Positions 1 to 7,116 of a stretch of 11,301 nt of DNA are shown in pieces. Both the position numbers and the translations under genes were made by a program. Under the pieces are notes generated by a model. That model searched no databases. It saw nothing but the letters and a program-made list of their open reading frames with translations, and had not been told where the DNA came from. Origin of the DNA: Candidatus Electrothrix marina (GTDB lineage: Bacteria; Desulfobacterota; Desulfobulbia; Desulfobulbales; Desulfobulbaceae); contig MTKS01000030.1 of the NCBI GenBank assembly GCA_004028495.1, forward strand, positions 1-11,301. Direction: 5' to 3'. Every line of letters starts with the position of its first letter. Positions within the stretch are counted from its first letter, which is position 1.

Positions 1-48
1 AAAAAAAATTAAATATCCTCTTTACATTCAGAAATATACCTGATTAAC

Positions 49-68
49 TATCATTAATAGTAATGATA
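49..68. repeat. Short perfect dyad upstream of the HU gene
   Basis: Two perfect 8-bp inverted arms (TATCATTA and TAATGATA) are separated by ATAG, inside a very AT-rich stretch about 85-100 bp before the HU start codon. The left arm contains TATCAT, which matches five of six bases of a sigma-70 -10 element, so the dyad could be an operator over the HU promoter. No well-spaced -35 was found; TTTACA at 21-26 lies 22 bp away, too far for a standard spacer. The dyad is seen directly and the regulatory role is inference. Confidence 0.35.
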
Positions 69-105
69 TTTAATGGTTTCTACTAAACTAATTTTTAACC
101 CCCTC

Positions 106-131
106 GGCCTTGCACTCTTCGGCTGCAGGCC
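106..131 (+). promoter_or_regulatory. Leader hairpin before the HU ribosome binding site
   Basis: GGCCTTGCA and TGCAGGCC can pair as an 8-bp stem with one bulged T, around a nine-base loop. The structure ends ten bases before the strong AAGGGAGAAGG Shine-Dalgarno at 141-151. It is GC-rich inside an AT-rich leader, so it stands out. It could stabilise the mRNA 5' end or modulate translation, and no T run follows that would make it a terminator. Confidence 0.35.
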
Positions 132-152
132 CTGCTGTGAAAGGGAGAAGGT

Positions 153-464
153 ATGAATAAATCTGAACTTATCGAGGCGTTAGCCGAGAAAATCGAGCTG
201 CCTGTACGCGAAACCGCCGCTATCACCAAGACCATCATTGATGCAATGAGCGATGCCTTGGTTGAAGGAGATTCTATTGAAATCCGCGGATTCGGAAGTT
301 TTACAGTGAAGCAATACGGTGCCTACACGGGCCGCAACCCGAAATCAGGAGAAAAAATCAGCGTTGCCCCGAAAAAGCTTCCCTTTTTCAAGGTGGGCAA
401 GGATCTGAGAGAACGCGTGGATGCAGAAGCAAAGCAGCAGAGCAAGAAAAAGAAGAAAAAGTAA
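153..464 (+). CDS. HU/IHF-family nucleoid DNA-binding protein
   Basis: A 103-residue histone-like protein of the Bac_DNA_binding family (PF00216). These proteins dimerise and bend DNA by inserting a proline-tipped beta arm into the minor groove. The helical N-terminus (1-40) leads into the family core RGFGSF (45-50). The arm carries GRNPKSGEK (60-68) with the intercalating proline at 63, and the closing segment PFFKVGKDLRERV follows (77-89). Residues 92-103 form a tail ending in six lysines, longer than the usual 90-95 residue HU and likely to add nonspecific DNA affinity. The start is set by a strong Shine-Dalgarno (AAGGGAGAAGG, 141-151) directly before ATG. HU and IHF subunits cannot be told apart reliably by eye, so no symbol is given. 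It converges on rimO with only 17 bp between the two stop codons. Confidence 0.95.
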   Translation: MNKSELIEALAEKIELPVRETAAITKTIIDAMSDALVEGDSIEIRGFGSFTVKQYGAYTGRNPKSGEKISVAPKKLPFFKVGKDLRERVDAEAKQQSKKKKKK

Positions 465-479
465 TTTTCTTTTTTCTGC
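442..479. terminator. A/T-rich hairpin between convergent HU and rimO ends
   Basis: The lysine-codon run at the end of the HU gene (GCAAGAAAAAGAAGAAAA) is an imperfect inverted complement of the TTTTCTTTTTTCTGC just after its stop codon. The hairpin therefore has an A-rich arm and a T-rich arm. Transcripts from either side would meet U-rich sequence, as expected for a shared bidirectional terminator between convergent genes. The stem is weak, being nearly all A-T, so termination efficiency is uncertain. Confidence 0.35.
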
Positions 480-481
480 GG

Positions 482-1840
482 CTAGCTGATAATTCCGCCG
501 AGCAGATCGTAGGTATGAGCCTCGGTGATTTCAACTGTTACGATATCACCGGGGCTTGCTGTTCCGTCGTTAATAAAGACACAGCCGTCAATATCCGGGG
601 CCTGATACCGGGTTCGTCCTTCCAATAAAAGATCTGTTTCCTGACTCACTCCCTCCACGAGAACAACCTCTTTTTTGCCTACATACTGTTGCAAACGTTG
701 CGCACTTATTTCCGCCTGCAGTTCCATAACTCGGGAAAAACGCTCCTCCCGGATTTTTCTGTCCAGCTTTTCCGGAAAATCAGCTGCAACTGATCCCTGC
801 TCAGCCTCGTAGGGGAAAACGCCCACATGGTCCAATCGCCATTTTTGCAGACAATCAAGCAGCTTCTGCACATCATCTTCTGTTTCTCCGGGGAAGCCGA
901 CCATCATAGTGGTCCGCAGGGCACAATTGGGCAAAATACGGCGAATCATAGTGATGAGTTGCTCCAGATCCTGCTGCCCATAACGACGTCCCATTTTTTG
1001 CAGGACCGAATCACTGACATGCTGAAACGGGATATCCAGATAGGGAAGGATGCGAGGCTGCTCAGCCATCAGCTCAAGCAGCTCCGAGGAAACTGAAGAG
1101 GGATAGAGATAGAGCAGGCGAAACCAGGGAATATCAGTCTCAGCAAGAAGTTTCTTGAGCAGGGAGACAAGGTTATCGCCTGCTTCAGGATTATCCTGAT
1201 CATCAAAATCATCACCGTAGGCCGTCAGATCCTGAGCGATCAGGGAAAGCTCCTTTACCCCGCCCTGCTCCAGGGCCTTGGCTTCGATGATCAGATCCTG
1301 AACAGATCTGCTGCGGAGATCTCCTCGTATCGCCGGGATCATACAGTAGGTGCAGCGATTATCACAGCCCTCGGTAATTTTGAGATAACTGCGAAAAAAC
1401 GGGGTTGCCAGTCTTCGCGGCACGCTGCTGTCGGCAAGAAAGCAGGAAGGGCTCCGGAGGAACAGCGAAGAATTGCCCGGAGACCATGTCCTGACCAAGG
1501 ATGCGATCTCTTTTTCATTATCAATTCCGACAAAAAAATCCACCTCAGGGAGTTCTTCCTGCAGGTCTTTACCGTAACGCTGGACCATGCACCCGGTGAC
1601 CACCAATTTTTTCGTCGGGTCATCCTGCTTATATTCGGCAAGGCGGAGGATTTCATCTACAGCCTCTTCCACTGCCGGACGAATAAATCCGCAGGTATTA
1701 ATGAGAAGCAATTCCGCCTCGGCCGGATCCGCCACGGTCGTATATCCTTCAAGCTCAAGGGACCCGAGCATCATCTCGGAATCGACCAGATTTTTTGCAC
1801 AACCGAGGCTTGTCAGGTACATTTTCTTCTGCATTGTCAT
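482..1840 (-). CDS. rimO: Ribosomal protein S12 methylthiotransferase RimO
   Basis: A radical-SAM methylthiotransferase that adds a methylthio group to a conserved aspartate of ribosomal protein S12. Counting from the chosen start (452 aa), the N-terminal UPF0004 domain has SLGCAKNLVDSE (11-22) and cluster cysteines C14, C50 and C84. The radical-SAM motif EGCDNRCTYC supplies C159, C163 and C166, followed by IPAIRGDLRSR. The C-terminus (about 385-452) looks like a TRAM domain. SLGCAKNLVDSE and the IRG after the CxxxCxxC favour RimO over the tRNA enzyme MiaB. The frame is open 45 codons further upstream, but the start at 1840 has an AGGAGA Shine-Dalgarno a few bases before it, gives the usual family length of about 440, and drops a non-conserved leader. 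The gene is transcribed away from argF and towards the HU gene. Confidence 0.95.
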   Translation of the reverse strand: MTMQKKMYLTSLGCAKNLVDSEMMLGSLELEGYTTVADPAEAELLLINTCGFIRPAVEEAVDEILRLAEYKQDDPTKKLVVTGCMVQRYGKDLQEELPEVDFFVGIDNEKEIASLVRTWSPGNSSLFLRSPSCFLADSSVPRRLATPFFRSYLKITEGCDNRCTYCMIPAIRGDLRSRSVQDLIIEAKALEQGGVKELSLIAQDLTAYGDDFDDQDNPEAGDNLVSLLKKLLAETDIPWFRLLYLYPSSVSSELLELMAEQPRILPYLDIPFQHVSDSVLQKMGRRYGQQDLEQLITMIRRILPNCALRTTMMVGFPGETEDDVQKLLDCLQKWRLDHVGVFPYEAEQGSVAADFPEKLDRKIREERFSRVMELQAEISAQRLQQYVGKKEVVLVEGVSQETDLLLEGRTRYQAPDIDGCVFINDGTASPGDIVTVEITEAHTYDLLGGIIS

Positions 1841-1988
1841 TATCTCTCCTGCGGTATCATCGACGTATTGCTTTTTATTGCTTCTTTTACCTGTGTTACC
1901 TGTAATGCGCTCTCCCGGCTGTCTGATTCCGCGATCATCACATCCTCGCCAACATGGAGAAATGGAAAACAGCACGGCGCAACACAGC

Positions 1989-2015
1989 TTTATAACGTCC
2001 CGTATAGCCTGTCAA
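1989..2015 (-). promoter_or_regulatory. Candidate sigma-70 promoter for rimO
   Basis: On the minus strand a perfect TTGACA (2010-2015) is followed, after 15 bp, by TATAAA (1989-1994), which matches five of six -10 bases. The spacer is short of the ideal 17 bp. Transcription would begin near 1981 and leave an untranslated leader of about 140 nt before the rimO start at 1840. That leader includes the region an upstream start would have made coding. Confidence 0.45.
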
Positions 2016-2186
2016 CATTTTAATTCTATCCAAACAGGACACGGGCGTTCCGGCCGGTTGGCATATTTTATCGTGAGATGTTATGCTCACAGGCAGCAGC
2101 TGCTCTGATACGGAAAAAATCCTTTGCCTTTTTCATTCCGCACAGGGGCATGAAGAATAATTTATGAAGGTTACAGCAGAATTACT

Positions 2187-2215
2187 TTGCAAAAGCGTTG
2201 TTTTTTTTATATCAA
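2187..2215 (+). promoter_or_regulatory. Weak candidate promoter for argF
   Basis: TTGCAA (2187-2192) and TATCAA (2210-2215) lie 17 bp apart and match four of six consensus bases each. A T8 run sits in the spacer. The placement fits a transcript starting near 2222, just upstream of the leader hairpins. No arginine-repressor operator could be recognised with confidence. Confidence 0.3.
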
Positions 2216-2233
2216 TAATTTTTGGGGTCAACA

Positions 2234-2290
2234 GCCTGTGTTCTGTTCGGCACAGGCAAAGGATAACTTTTCCTGCCGGCCTGTTTTTTT
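2234..2290 (+). promoter_or_regulatory. Possible transcription attenuator in the argF leader
   Basis: Hairpin A is a perfect 7-bp stem, GCCTGTG (2234-2240) with CACAGGC (2251-2257), around a 10-nt loop. Hairpin B uses the same middle strand: ACAGGC (2252-2257) also pairs perfectly with GCCTGT (2279-2284). It is helped by AGGA/TCCT (2260-2263 with 2271-2274), and is followed at once by six T residues (2285-2290). A and B cannot form together, so A would act as antiterminator and B as terminator. The complementarity is seen directly; regulation by arginine or anything else is inferred. No leader peptide rich in arginine codons was found. Confidence 0.4.
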
Positions 2291-2312
2291 GAACATTAAG
2301 ATAAATACTATT

Positions 2313-3233
2313 ATGAATACCCATTTATTAGCGTTACAGGACTTTACCCGAACACAGCTACAGTCCTTTCTGGACCGGGCGGCAGTACTGAAAAAAGAGA
2401 CTCAGGACGGTCTGCGGCATCAGCAGCTTGCCGGAAGAAAAATCTGCATGCTGTTTGAAAAGCCCTCAACAAGGACCAGGGTATCCTTTGAAGCGGCTAT
2501 GTACGAGATGGGCGGTCAAGTTATCTTTATGTCGGCCAAGGAAAGCCAGTTGGGGCGCGGGGAACCTCTCAAAGATACGGCACGGGTTCTGGCCCGTTAC
2601 GTCGATGCCCTTGTGGTCCGTACCTTCGGCCAGGAAGTAGCGGAAGAGCTGGCTCATTTTTCAGCTGTCCCGGTGATCAATGCGCTGACCGACCTGCACC
2701 ATCCCTGTCAGATCCTCAGCGATATCATGACGGTGATTGAGCAGAAAGGAGACCTGAGCGAGTTAAAGATTGTCTGGATCGGCGACGGTAATAATATGGC
2801 CAATTCCTGGGTGCAGGCGGCCTCGGTGCTCGGTTTTTCTTTGACCCTTGCCTGCCCGACAAGGTATGATCCTGACCCGGCAATCCTCAGAGCGGCGCAA
2901 CAGCGGGCGGAAAAGCCGATCACCCTGCTGCGGAATCCTGCGGAAGCCATACAGAACGCTGATGTCGTGAATGTTGATGTCTGGGCCTCAATGGGCCAAG
3001 AGGATGAGGCAGAAAAACGACTTGATGTTTTCCAACCCTATCAGCTCAATCAGGCCCTACTTGAGCATGCGGCACCAGATGCCGTTGTTCTCCACTGCCT
3101 CCCGGCCCATCGGGATGAAGAAATCACCGAAGAGGTACTGGAAGGCTCGCAATGTGTGGCCTTTGATCAGGCGGAAAATAAAATGCACATGCACAAGGCC
3201 ATCCTGGAATATTTGATTAACGGGATGGTGTGA
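2313..3233 (+). CDS. argF: Ornithine carbamoyltransferase, anabolic
   Basis: Transfers the carbamoyl group of carbamoyl phosphate to ornithine, giving citrulline in cytoplasmic arginine synthesis. The 306-residue product has the carbamoyl-phosphate site STRTR (52-56) and HPCQ (130-133). The ornithine-side motif DVWASMGQE (222-230) and the catalytic-cysteine motif HCLPAHR (261-267) are also present. Length and motifs match anabolic OTCases. The frame is open 42 codons upstream, but that stretch overlaps the leader hairpins and lacks homology. MNTHLLALQDF is the normal N-terminus. No good Shine-Dalgarno precedes the start; only a weak TAAG is visible. VNVDVWASMG replaces the more common TDVWASMG context, a mild variation. 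argG follows after 140 bp that contain a palindromic element. Confidence 0.96.
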   Translation: MNTHLLALQDFTRTQLQSFLDRAAVLKKETQDGLRHQQLAGRKICMLFEKPSTRTRVSFEAAMYEMGGQVIFMSAKESQLGRGEPLKDTARVLARYVDALVVRTFGQEVAEELAHFSAVPVINALTDLHHPCQILSDIMTVIEQKGDLSELKIVWIGDGNNMANSWVQAASVLGFSLTLACPTRYDPDPAILRAAQQRAEKPITLLRNPAEAIQNADVVNVDVWASMGQEDEAEKRLDVFQPYQLNQALLEHAAPDAVVLHCLPAHRDEEITEEVLEGSQCVAFDQAENKMHMHKAILEYLINGMV

Positions 3234-3263
3234 TTTCGGCATGAATCTGCAAGGAAGGCCTTT

Positions 3264-3323
3264 GTAGGGGCGAACCTGCGTGTTCGCCCTGTTCATCGGG
3301 CAAACACACAGGTCTGCCCCTAC
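3264..3323. repeat. 60-bp imperfect palindrome with GTAGGGGC ends, argF-argG gap
   Basis: Two 26-nt arms (3264-3289 and 3298-3323) are inverted complements at 22 of 26 positions around an 8-nt loop. The outer ends are GTAGGGGC and GCCCCTAC. The sequence is non-coding and sits inside a two-gene arginine cluster. Its ends match those of a second, shorter palindrome at 10569-10596, which suggests one dispersed family of REP/MITE-like elements. As RNA it would form a long stem between argF and argG that could affect readthrough or message stability, though no T run follows directly. Confidence 0.75.
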
Positions 3324-3373
3324 GGATTTTGCGCCTAATTTTTTATAAAAAAGACGATTAGAAAACAAACATC

Positions 3374-4570
3374 ATGAGTATAAATAAAATAGTACTCGCC
3401 TATTCAGGCGGCCTGGACACCTCAGTCATTCTTAAATGGCTGGCAGAAGAATATGAATGCCCCATCATCGCCTATGCTGCTGATGTAGGCCAGCATGAAG
3501 ACTGGGACGCTGTCCGGGAAAAGGGCATGGCCACCGGTGCAGAAAAAGTAATCATTTCCGACCTGCGTGAGGAATATGTCCGTGATTATATCTTTCCCGC
3601 CTTTCGAGCCAATGCCATTTACGAAGGCTCCTATCTCCTCGGCACCTCGTTGGCCCGCCCGATCATCGCCAAGGAACAGGTCCGTATTGCGGAACAGGAA
3701 GGCGCGAACGCGGTCAGTCACGGAGCCACCGGTAAGGGCAACGATCAAGTGCGCTTTGAACTGGGCTATCTGGCCCTGAACCCCAAATTGCAGATTATTG
3801 CGCCTTGGCGGTTCTGGGATCTCAACTCCCGCAAAAAACTGGTCGCCTTTGCCAAGGAACATAATATTCCCATCCCCACAACCAAGAAGAATCCCTACAG
3901 CTCGGACGAAAACCTGCTCCATATCAGTTTTGAAGGCGGCATTCTGGAGGATCCGTGGAATGAGCCGGAAGAGGGTATGTTCAAGCTGTCCGTGTCCCCG
4001 GAAAACGCTCCTGATGTCCCGACCTATATTGAAATGGATTTTGAGCAGGGCAACCCTGTGGCCATCAACGGTGAGCGACTGGGACCGGTGGAGCTGCTCA
4101 CCAAGCTCAACACCCTGGGTGGCGAAAACGGTATCGGTCGTTTGGATATGGTGGAAAACCGCTTTGTGGGTATGAAATCGCGCGGGGTCTATGAAACACC
4201 GGGCGGTTTCATCCTCCGGGAAGCCCATCGGGACCTGGAGACTATCACCTTGGATCGGGAGATCCTGCGTATTCGAGATAGCCTGGTACCTGAATATTCC
4301 AAACTGATCTATAACGGTTTCTGGTTTGCACCGGAGATGGCGCTGTTGCAGAAGACCATGGACGAGAGCCAAAAAACCGTGAACGGTACGGTCCGCCTGA
4401 AGCTCTACAAGGGTAATTGCATTCCGGTAGGCCGTAAATCAGACAACTCGCTGTATTCCGAGGCCCATGCCACCTTTGAGGAGGATGCGGTCTATGATCA
4501 GGCTGATGCGGGTGGTTTTATCCGCCTGAACTCCCTGCGCTTGCAGATTCAGGCATTGAATCGGAAATAA
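3374..4570 (+). CDS. argG: Argininosuccinate synthase
   Basis: Condenses citrulline with aspartate at the cost of ATP to AMP and pyrophosphate, giving argininosuccinate. The 398-residue protein has the usual family length. The ATP-pyrophosphatase P-loop AYSGGLDTS is at residues 9-17. The second signature [15 protein letters not shown] is at 115-129. The segment with [20 protein letters not shown], near 176-195, is typical of the family. ATG at 3374 begins [13 protein letters not shown], the standard N-terminus. Only a weak ribosome site is visible. It lies 140 bp after argF and 33 bp before the accessory ATPase gene, which could be co-transcribed with it since no terminator is seen in that gap. 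Confidence 0.97.
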   Translation: MSINKIVLAYSGGLDTSVILKWLAEEYECPIIAYAADVGQHEDWDAVREKGMATGAEKVIISDLREEYVRDYIFPAFRANAIYEGSYLLGTSLARPIIAKEQVRIAEQEGANAVSHGATGKGNDQVRFELGYLALNPKLQIIAPWRFWDLNSRKKLVAFAKEHNIPIPTTKKNPYSSDENLLHISFEGGILEDPWNEPEEGMFKLSVSPENAPDVPTYIEMDFEQGNPVAINGERLGPVELLTKLNTLGGENGIGRLDMVENRFVGMKSRGVYETPGGFILREAHRDLETITLDREILRIRDSLVPEYSKLIYNGFWFAPEMALLQKTMDESQKTVNGTVRLKLYKGNCIPVGRKSDNSLYSEAHATFEEDAVYDQADAGGFIRLNSLRLQIQALNRK

Positions 4571-4603
4571 CGTGCTTGGGCAGAAAAAAGGAAAAAAGCG
4601 GGT

Positions 4604-6322
4604 ATGAAGATTCCTTACGGCGAGAGCGATTTCAAAAAAATACGAACCGGGGATTATCTGTATATAGATAAGACTCGGTATATACAAAAGCTGGAGGAGC
4701 AGGGTAGCTTCAACATCCTGCTCCGACCTCGCCGTTTTGGGAAGAGTCTGTTTCTTTCCACCCTTCGATACTACTATGATATCTCATATAAAGATGATTT
4801 TGAGGTATTATTCGGAGGGCTGTTCGCAGGGGAAAACCCTACCCCTTTGCGCAACAGCTACCAAGTACTTGCCTTTGACTTCAGCGGAATTGCTACCGAT
4901 GACGCCGAGACCATAAGACGTAATTTCACCAGCCGGGTCGAAAACTGCCTGCTCGCCTTTCTTGAGCAGTATAATTACGGCCAAGACGCTGCCGAGGAAA
5001 TCAGGACCAAGGAAAGCCCCCAGGAAAAAATAGACAGTCTGTTCCGAGTATGTAGCAGACAAAAACTCTATCTGCTCATTGACGAGTATGATCATTTTGC
5101 TAATGCTATTCTCGGCAACAGCTTGGAATTATTCACCCGGATTGTGGGTAAGGGTGGATTTGTTCGGGCCTTTTATGAGACTATAAAAATTGCAACGGGA
5201 CAAGGGGCTGTTGATCGTCTTTTTATCACCGGCGTCACTTCCATTACCTTGGACAGCATGACCAGCGGCTTCAATATCGGGAAAAATCTTTCCTTTGAAA
5301 AAGCGTTTAACCAGTCTATGGGGTTTACCCACGATGAAACAATGCTGGCGGTTCAACCGCTCGCCGATCTCTGCGAATTTGATGCACAAAAAATAACAGA
5401 AGACATTGCGCAATGGTACAACGGTTACCAATTCAGCAGCCGGGCCGAGGAAAAAATCTTCAACCCGGACATGGTTCTCTATTATATTGACAGGTTCAAT
5501 ATTGAGGACTGCTGCCCACCTGAGCAGATGCTGGACGGAAACATTGCCTCCGACTACGGAAAGATCATGCAGTTGTTTTCAATCGGCGACCCGGAGGCTA
5601 ACTTCCGCATTCTGGAGGAGTTGATCGTTCATGGCCAGATTATGGGACAACATAAGCACAAACTTGACCCAGATGTGAACAAACCTTTTGAGCGGGATGA
5701 CTTTATCAGCTTGCTGCTCTACATGGGCTTTATCACCATCAGCGGCAGAGTGCTTGATCAGCTGCGCTATAATGTGCCCAATCATGTTATTTCTCGTTTA
5801 TATTTTCAATACTTTAAAAAAGAGATTGAACAGCGGGCACAGATTAATCTGGATTCGCGCCTGCTCGCGGAGGCAGTGCGTCAGCTGGCCTTGCACAATA
5901 ACATTGCTCCGCTGACCGAAGAAATCAGCAAAGTCCTTGCCCTCTTTTCCAATCGTGATTTCATGCGGATGGATGAAAAGCATATCAAGGCTGTTATTTT
6001 GACCTTGTTGTATCAATCTGAGATATACTTTATCCGTAGTGAGGCAGAGGTGAATAATCGCTACCCGGATATTCTCCTGCTGGAACGCAGTCCCTTTGAA
6101 GTGCCGAATCAGTTTCTCTTTGAGTTGAAATTTTGTAAGAAAAAGGACGGAAAAAAGGGATGGGAGCAAAAAAAGGAAGAAGGGGTCAGGCAGGTGCTGG
6201 AGTATCTGGAATTGAAGGATGTGCGCTGTTTGGATAAGCTCAAGGCTTATCTACTATTGACTGATGGTACTAAAATTGAGGCTGTACCCTTCAAGGGGGC
6301 AAACTATGTCACCATGGTTTAG
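4604..6322 (+). CDS. AAA-ATPase-like protein with C-terminal PD-(D/E)XK nuclease domain
   Basis: The 572-residue protein matches the architecture of the AAA-ATPase_like (PF09820) plus PDDEXK_9 (PF08011) family, common in anaerobes and usually of unknown role. The N-terminus KIPYGESDFKKIRTGDYLYIDKT is diagnostic. A Walker A variant RPRRFGKS is at 41-48 and a Walker B YLLIDEYD at 156-163. FITGVTSITLDSMTSGFN is at 207-224 and WYNGYQF at 271-277. The C-terminal nuclease fold shows D489 (in YPDILLL) and E507-x-K509 (in LFELKF), so the active site looks intact. AAGGA precedes ATG by 11 nt. The stop lies 17 bp inside the next gene. The family often occurs in many copies per genome and is treated as accessory. 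Candidate roles are DNA handling or mobile-element and phage defence, but none is demonstrated. It may share the argG transcript. Confidence 0.85.
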   Translation: MKIPYGESDFKKIRTGDYLYIDKTRYIQKLEEQGSFNILLRPRRFGKSLFLSTLRYYYDISYKDDFEVLFGGLFAGENPTPLRNSYQVLAFDFSGIATDDAETIRRNFTSRVENCLLAFLEQYNYGQDAAEEIRTKESPQEKIDSLFRVCSRQKLYLLIDEYDHFANAILGNSLELFTRIVGKGGFVRAFYETIKIATGQGAVDRLFITGVTSITLDSMTSGFNIGKNLSFEKAFNQSMGFTHDETMLAVQPLADLCEFDAQKITEDIAQWYNGYQFSSRAEEKIFNPDMVLYYIDRFNIEDCCPPEQMLDGNIASDYGKIMQLFSIGDPEANFRILEELIVHGQIMGQHKHKLDPDVNKPFERDDFISLLLYMGFITISGRVLDQLRYNVPNHVISRLYFQYFKKEIEQRAQINLDSRLLAEAVRQLALHNNIAPLTEEISKVLALFSNRDFMRMDEKHIKAVILTLLYQSEIYFIRSEAEVNNRYPDILLLERSPFEVPNQFLFELKFCKKKDGKKGWEQKKEEGVRQVLEYLELKDVRCLDKLKAYLLLTDGTKIEAVPFKGANYVTMV

Positions 6323-6962
6323 TTTTATAATTTCATGTTTAGCTCTTTTGGTGTCAGGTGTTACGGCTTGGCTTACCTTCTTTAAGAAAGGGAAGCTGAT
6401 GATGACTCAACCCACAGTAATATTTTTTGGCCCTGATGGTTCTCGATTTGACAGCTCTAAAAATAAAATATACTTGCGTACCCTTTTATACAGCACAGCA
6501 AAAAAAGGAAACGTACTTGAGAGCTTACATGTATCCTTACAAAGGAATGAATCAAAACAAAATTTTAGTATATGGGGATATGGTGAAAGAGGAAGCCTTA
6601 ATATAGGTAGCGGTTTATATGTTCCTCAAGAAGGCATATCGTATGATCACCATTTTTTACTTCCCGAAGATGGTGCAGATTTTAAGTTTATAGAAGGAAG
6701 TTACAAGTTAATCGTGTATGCAAAATTGGTTGGCAGTACTGCTCCAATTGAGCTTTCGACAATCCAACTTGCTATTAATCATAACCAAGAATTACAGCTG
6801 GCTGAGCCAAATGCGGGTATACTTTTCAACTGGGGACCGGATCAGCAGGCATACTACTCTCACGTTGACAAAAAGCCCCCAAAAGGTGAAGACATAGATC
6901 AGCTTATAGAATTAATGGCGAATAAATCAATCCGGCCTGCTTCGGAAGCATCAGATCATTGA
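6306..6962 (+). CDS. Hypothetical single-pass membrane protein
   Basis: I do not recognise a characterised family. From ATG 6306 the product is 218 residues. Residues 3-25 are a hydrophobic helix followed by KKGK, which by the positive-inside rule would place the C-terminal domain in the cytoplasm. Residues from about 34 (TQPTVIFFGPDG) form a mixed, probably beta-rich soluble domain. It contains no cysteine pairs, metal motif or nucleotide-binding loop that I can see. The frame is open 14 codons earlier (6264), but the 6306 start puts the membrane helix at the N-terminus and gives a 17-bp overlap with the ATPase gene, typical of translational coupling. The gene is visibly more AT-rich than its neighbours, which suggests separate acquisition. 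It could be a partner of the ATPase; this rests only on the overlap. Confidence 0.65.
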   Translation: MSPWFSFIISCLALLVSGVTAWLTFFKKGKLMMTQPTVIFFGPDGSRFDSSKNKIYLRTLLYSTAKKGNVLESLHVSLQRNESKQNFSIWGYGERGSLNIGSGLYVPQEGISYDHHFLLPEDGADFKFIEGSYKLIVYAKLVGSTAPIELSTIQLAINHNQELQLAEPNAGILFNWGPDQQAYYSHVDKKPPKGEDIDQLIELMANKSIRPASEASDH

Positions 6963-7005
6963 GGCATGGTTGGCTATACTTACAAGTAATAAGAAGTAAT
7001 AATTT

Positions 7006-7116
7006 ATGACCGAATCCAACAACCAAGAACAAACATCAGGCAAACTCCGGGGTGGTCGCTTCGCCGAGCAGATTATGAACGACAACGTCAGGATCGAAAA
7101 CGATGGCACAGCTTGA
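7006..7116 (+). pseudogene. Truncated, diverged copy of the argH 5' end
   Basis: The 36-codon frame begins MTESNNQEQTSGKLRGGRF. Its first 22 codons align with the N-terminus of intact ArgH 950 bp downstream at 19 of 22 residues; at the DNA level 7006-7072 and 7956-8022 agree at 59 of 67 bases. Similarity stops sharply after the shared CGCTTCGCCGAGCAGA. The tail is unrelated and ends at TGA 7114-7116, 14 nt inside xisH. The conserved Trp of GKLWGGRF is Arg here, as expected for a fragment no longer under selection. Three differences are third-base changes and five are at other positions, so the duplication is not fresh. It may still act as a translated leader coupled to xisH. Confidence 0.85.

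Larger units (their letters stand above)
1841..2312. other. Divergent intergenic region between rimO and argF
   Basis: These 472 bp hold no convincing gene. Open frames on both strands here lack family motifs and are extensions of rimO, argF or chance. The region contains a candidate rimO promoter on the minus strand (1989-2015), a weak candidate argF promoter on the plus strand (2187-2215), and paired leader hairpins before argF (2234-2290). Lesser structures are GTGAG/CTCAC arms at 2072-2089 and a 10-bp palindrome AGCAGCTGCT at 2095-2104. No tRNA or recognised riboswitch was seen. Confidence 0.7.

Noticed and set aside
1841..1975. N-terminal extension of RimO to an ATG at 1975
   Set aside because: The extra 45 residues show no family similarity. 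A good AGGAGA ribosome site lies just before the ATG at 1840, and that start gives the normal RimO length and N-terminus.
2071..2090. CRP/FNR-like operator (CGTGA...TCACA)
   Set aside because: The half-sites are separated by 10 bp where CRP needs 6, and no FNR-type TTGAT half is present.
1587..2108. 173-residue plus-strand frame across the rimO 5' end and the intergenic region
   Set aside because: Most of it is antisense to rimO, composition is low-complexity serine-rich, and no domain or Shine-Dalgarno is evident.
2187..2312. N-terminal extension of ArgF from an ATG at 2187
   Set aside because: The added residues overlap the leader hairpins and T runs and are not part of any OTCase. MNTHLLALQDF from 2313 is the standard beginning.
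3422..4372. 316-residue open frame on the minus strand opposite argG
   Set aside because: It is antisense to a gene with complete argininosuccinate synthase motifs, has no recognisable domain, and is expected as a codon-bias shadow.
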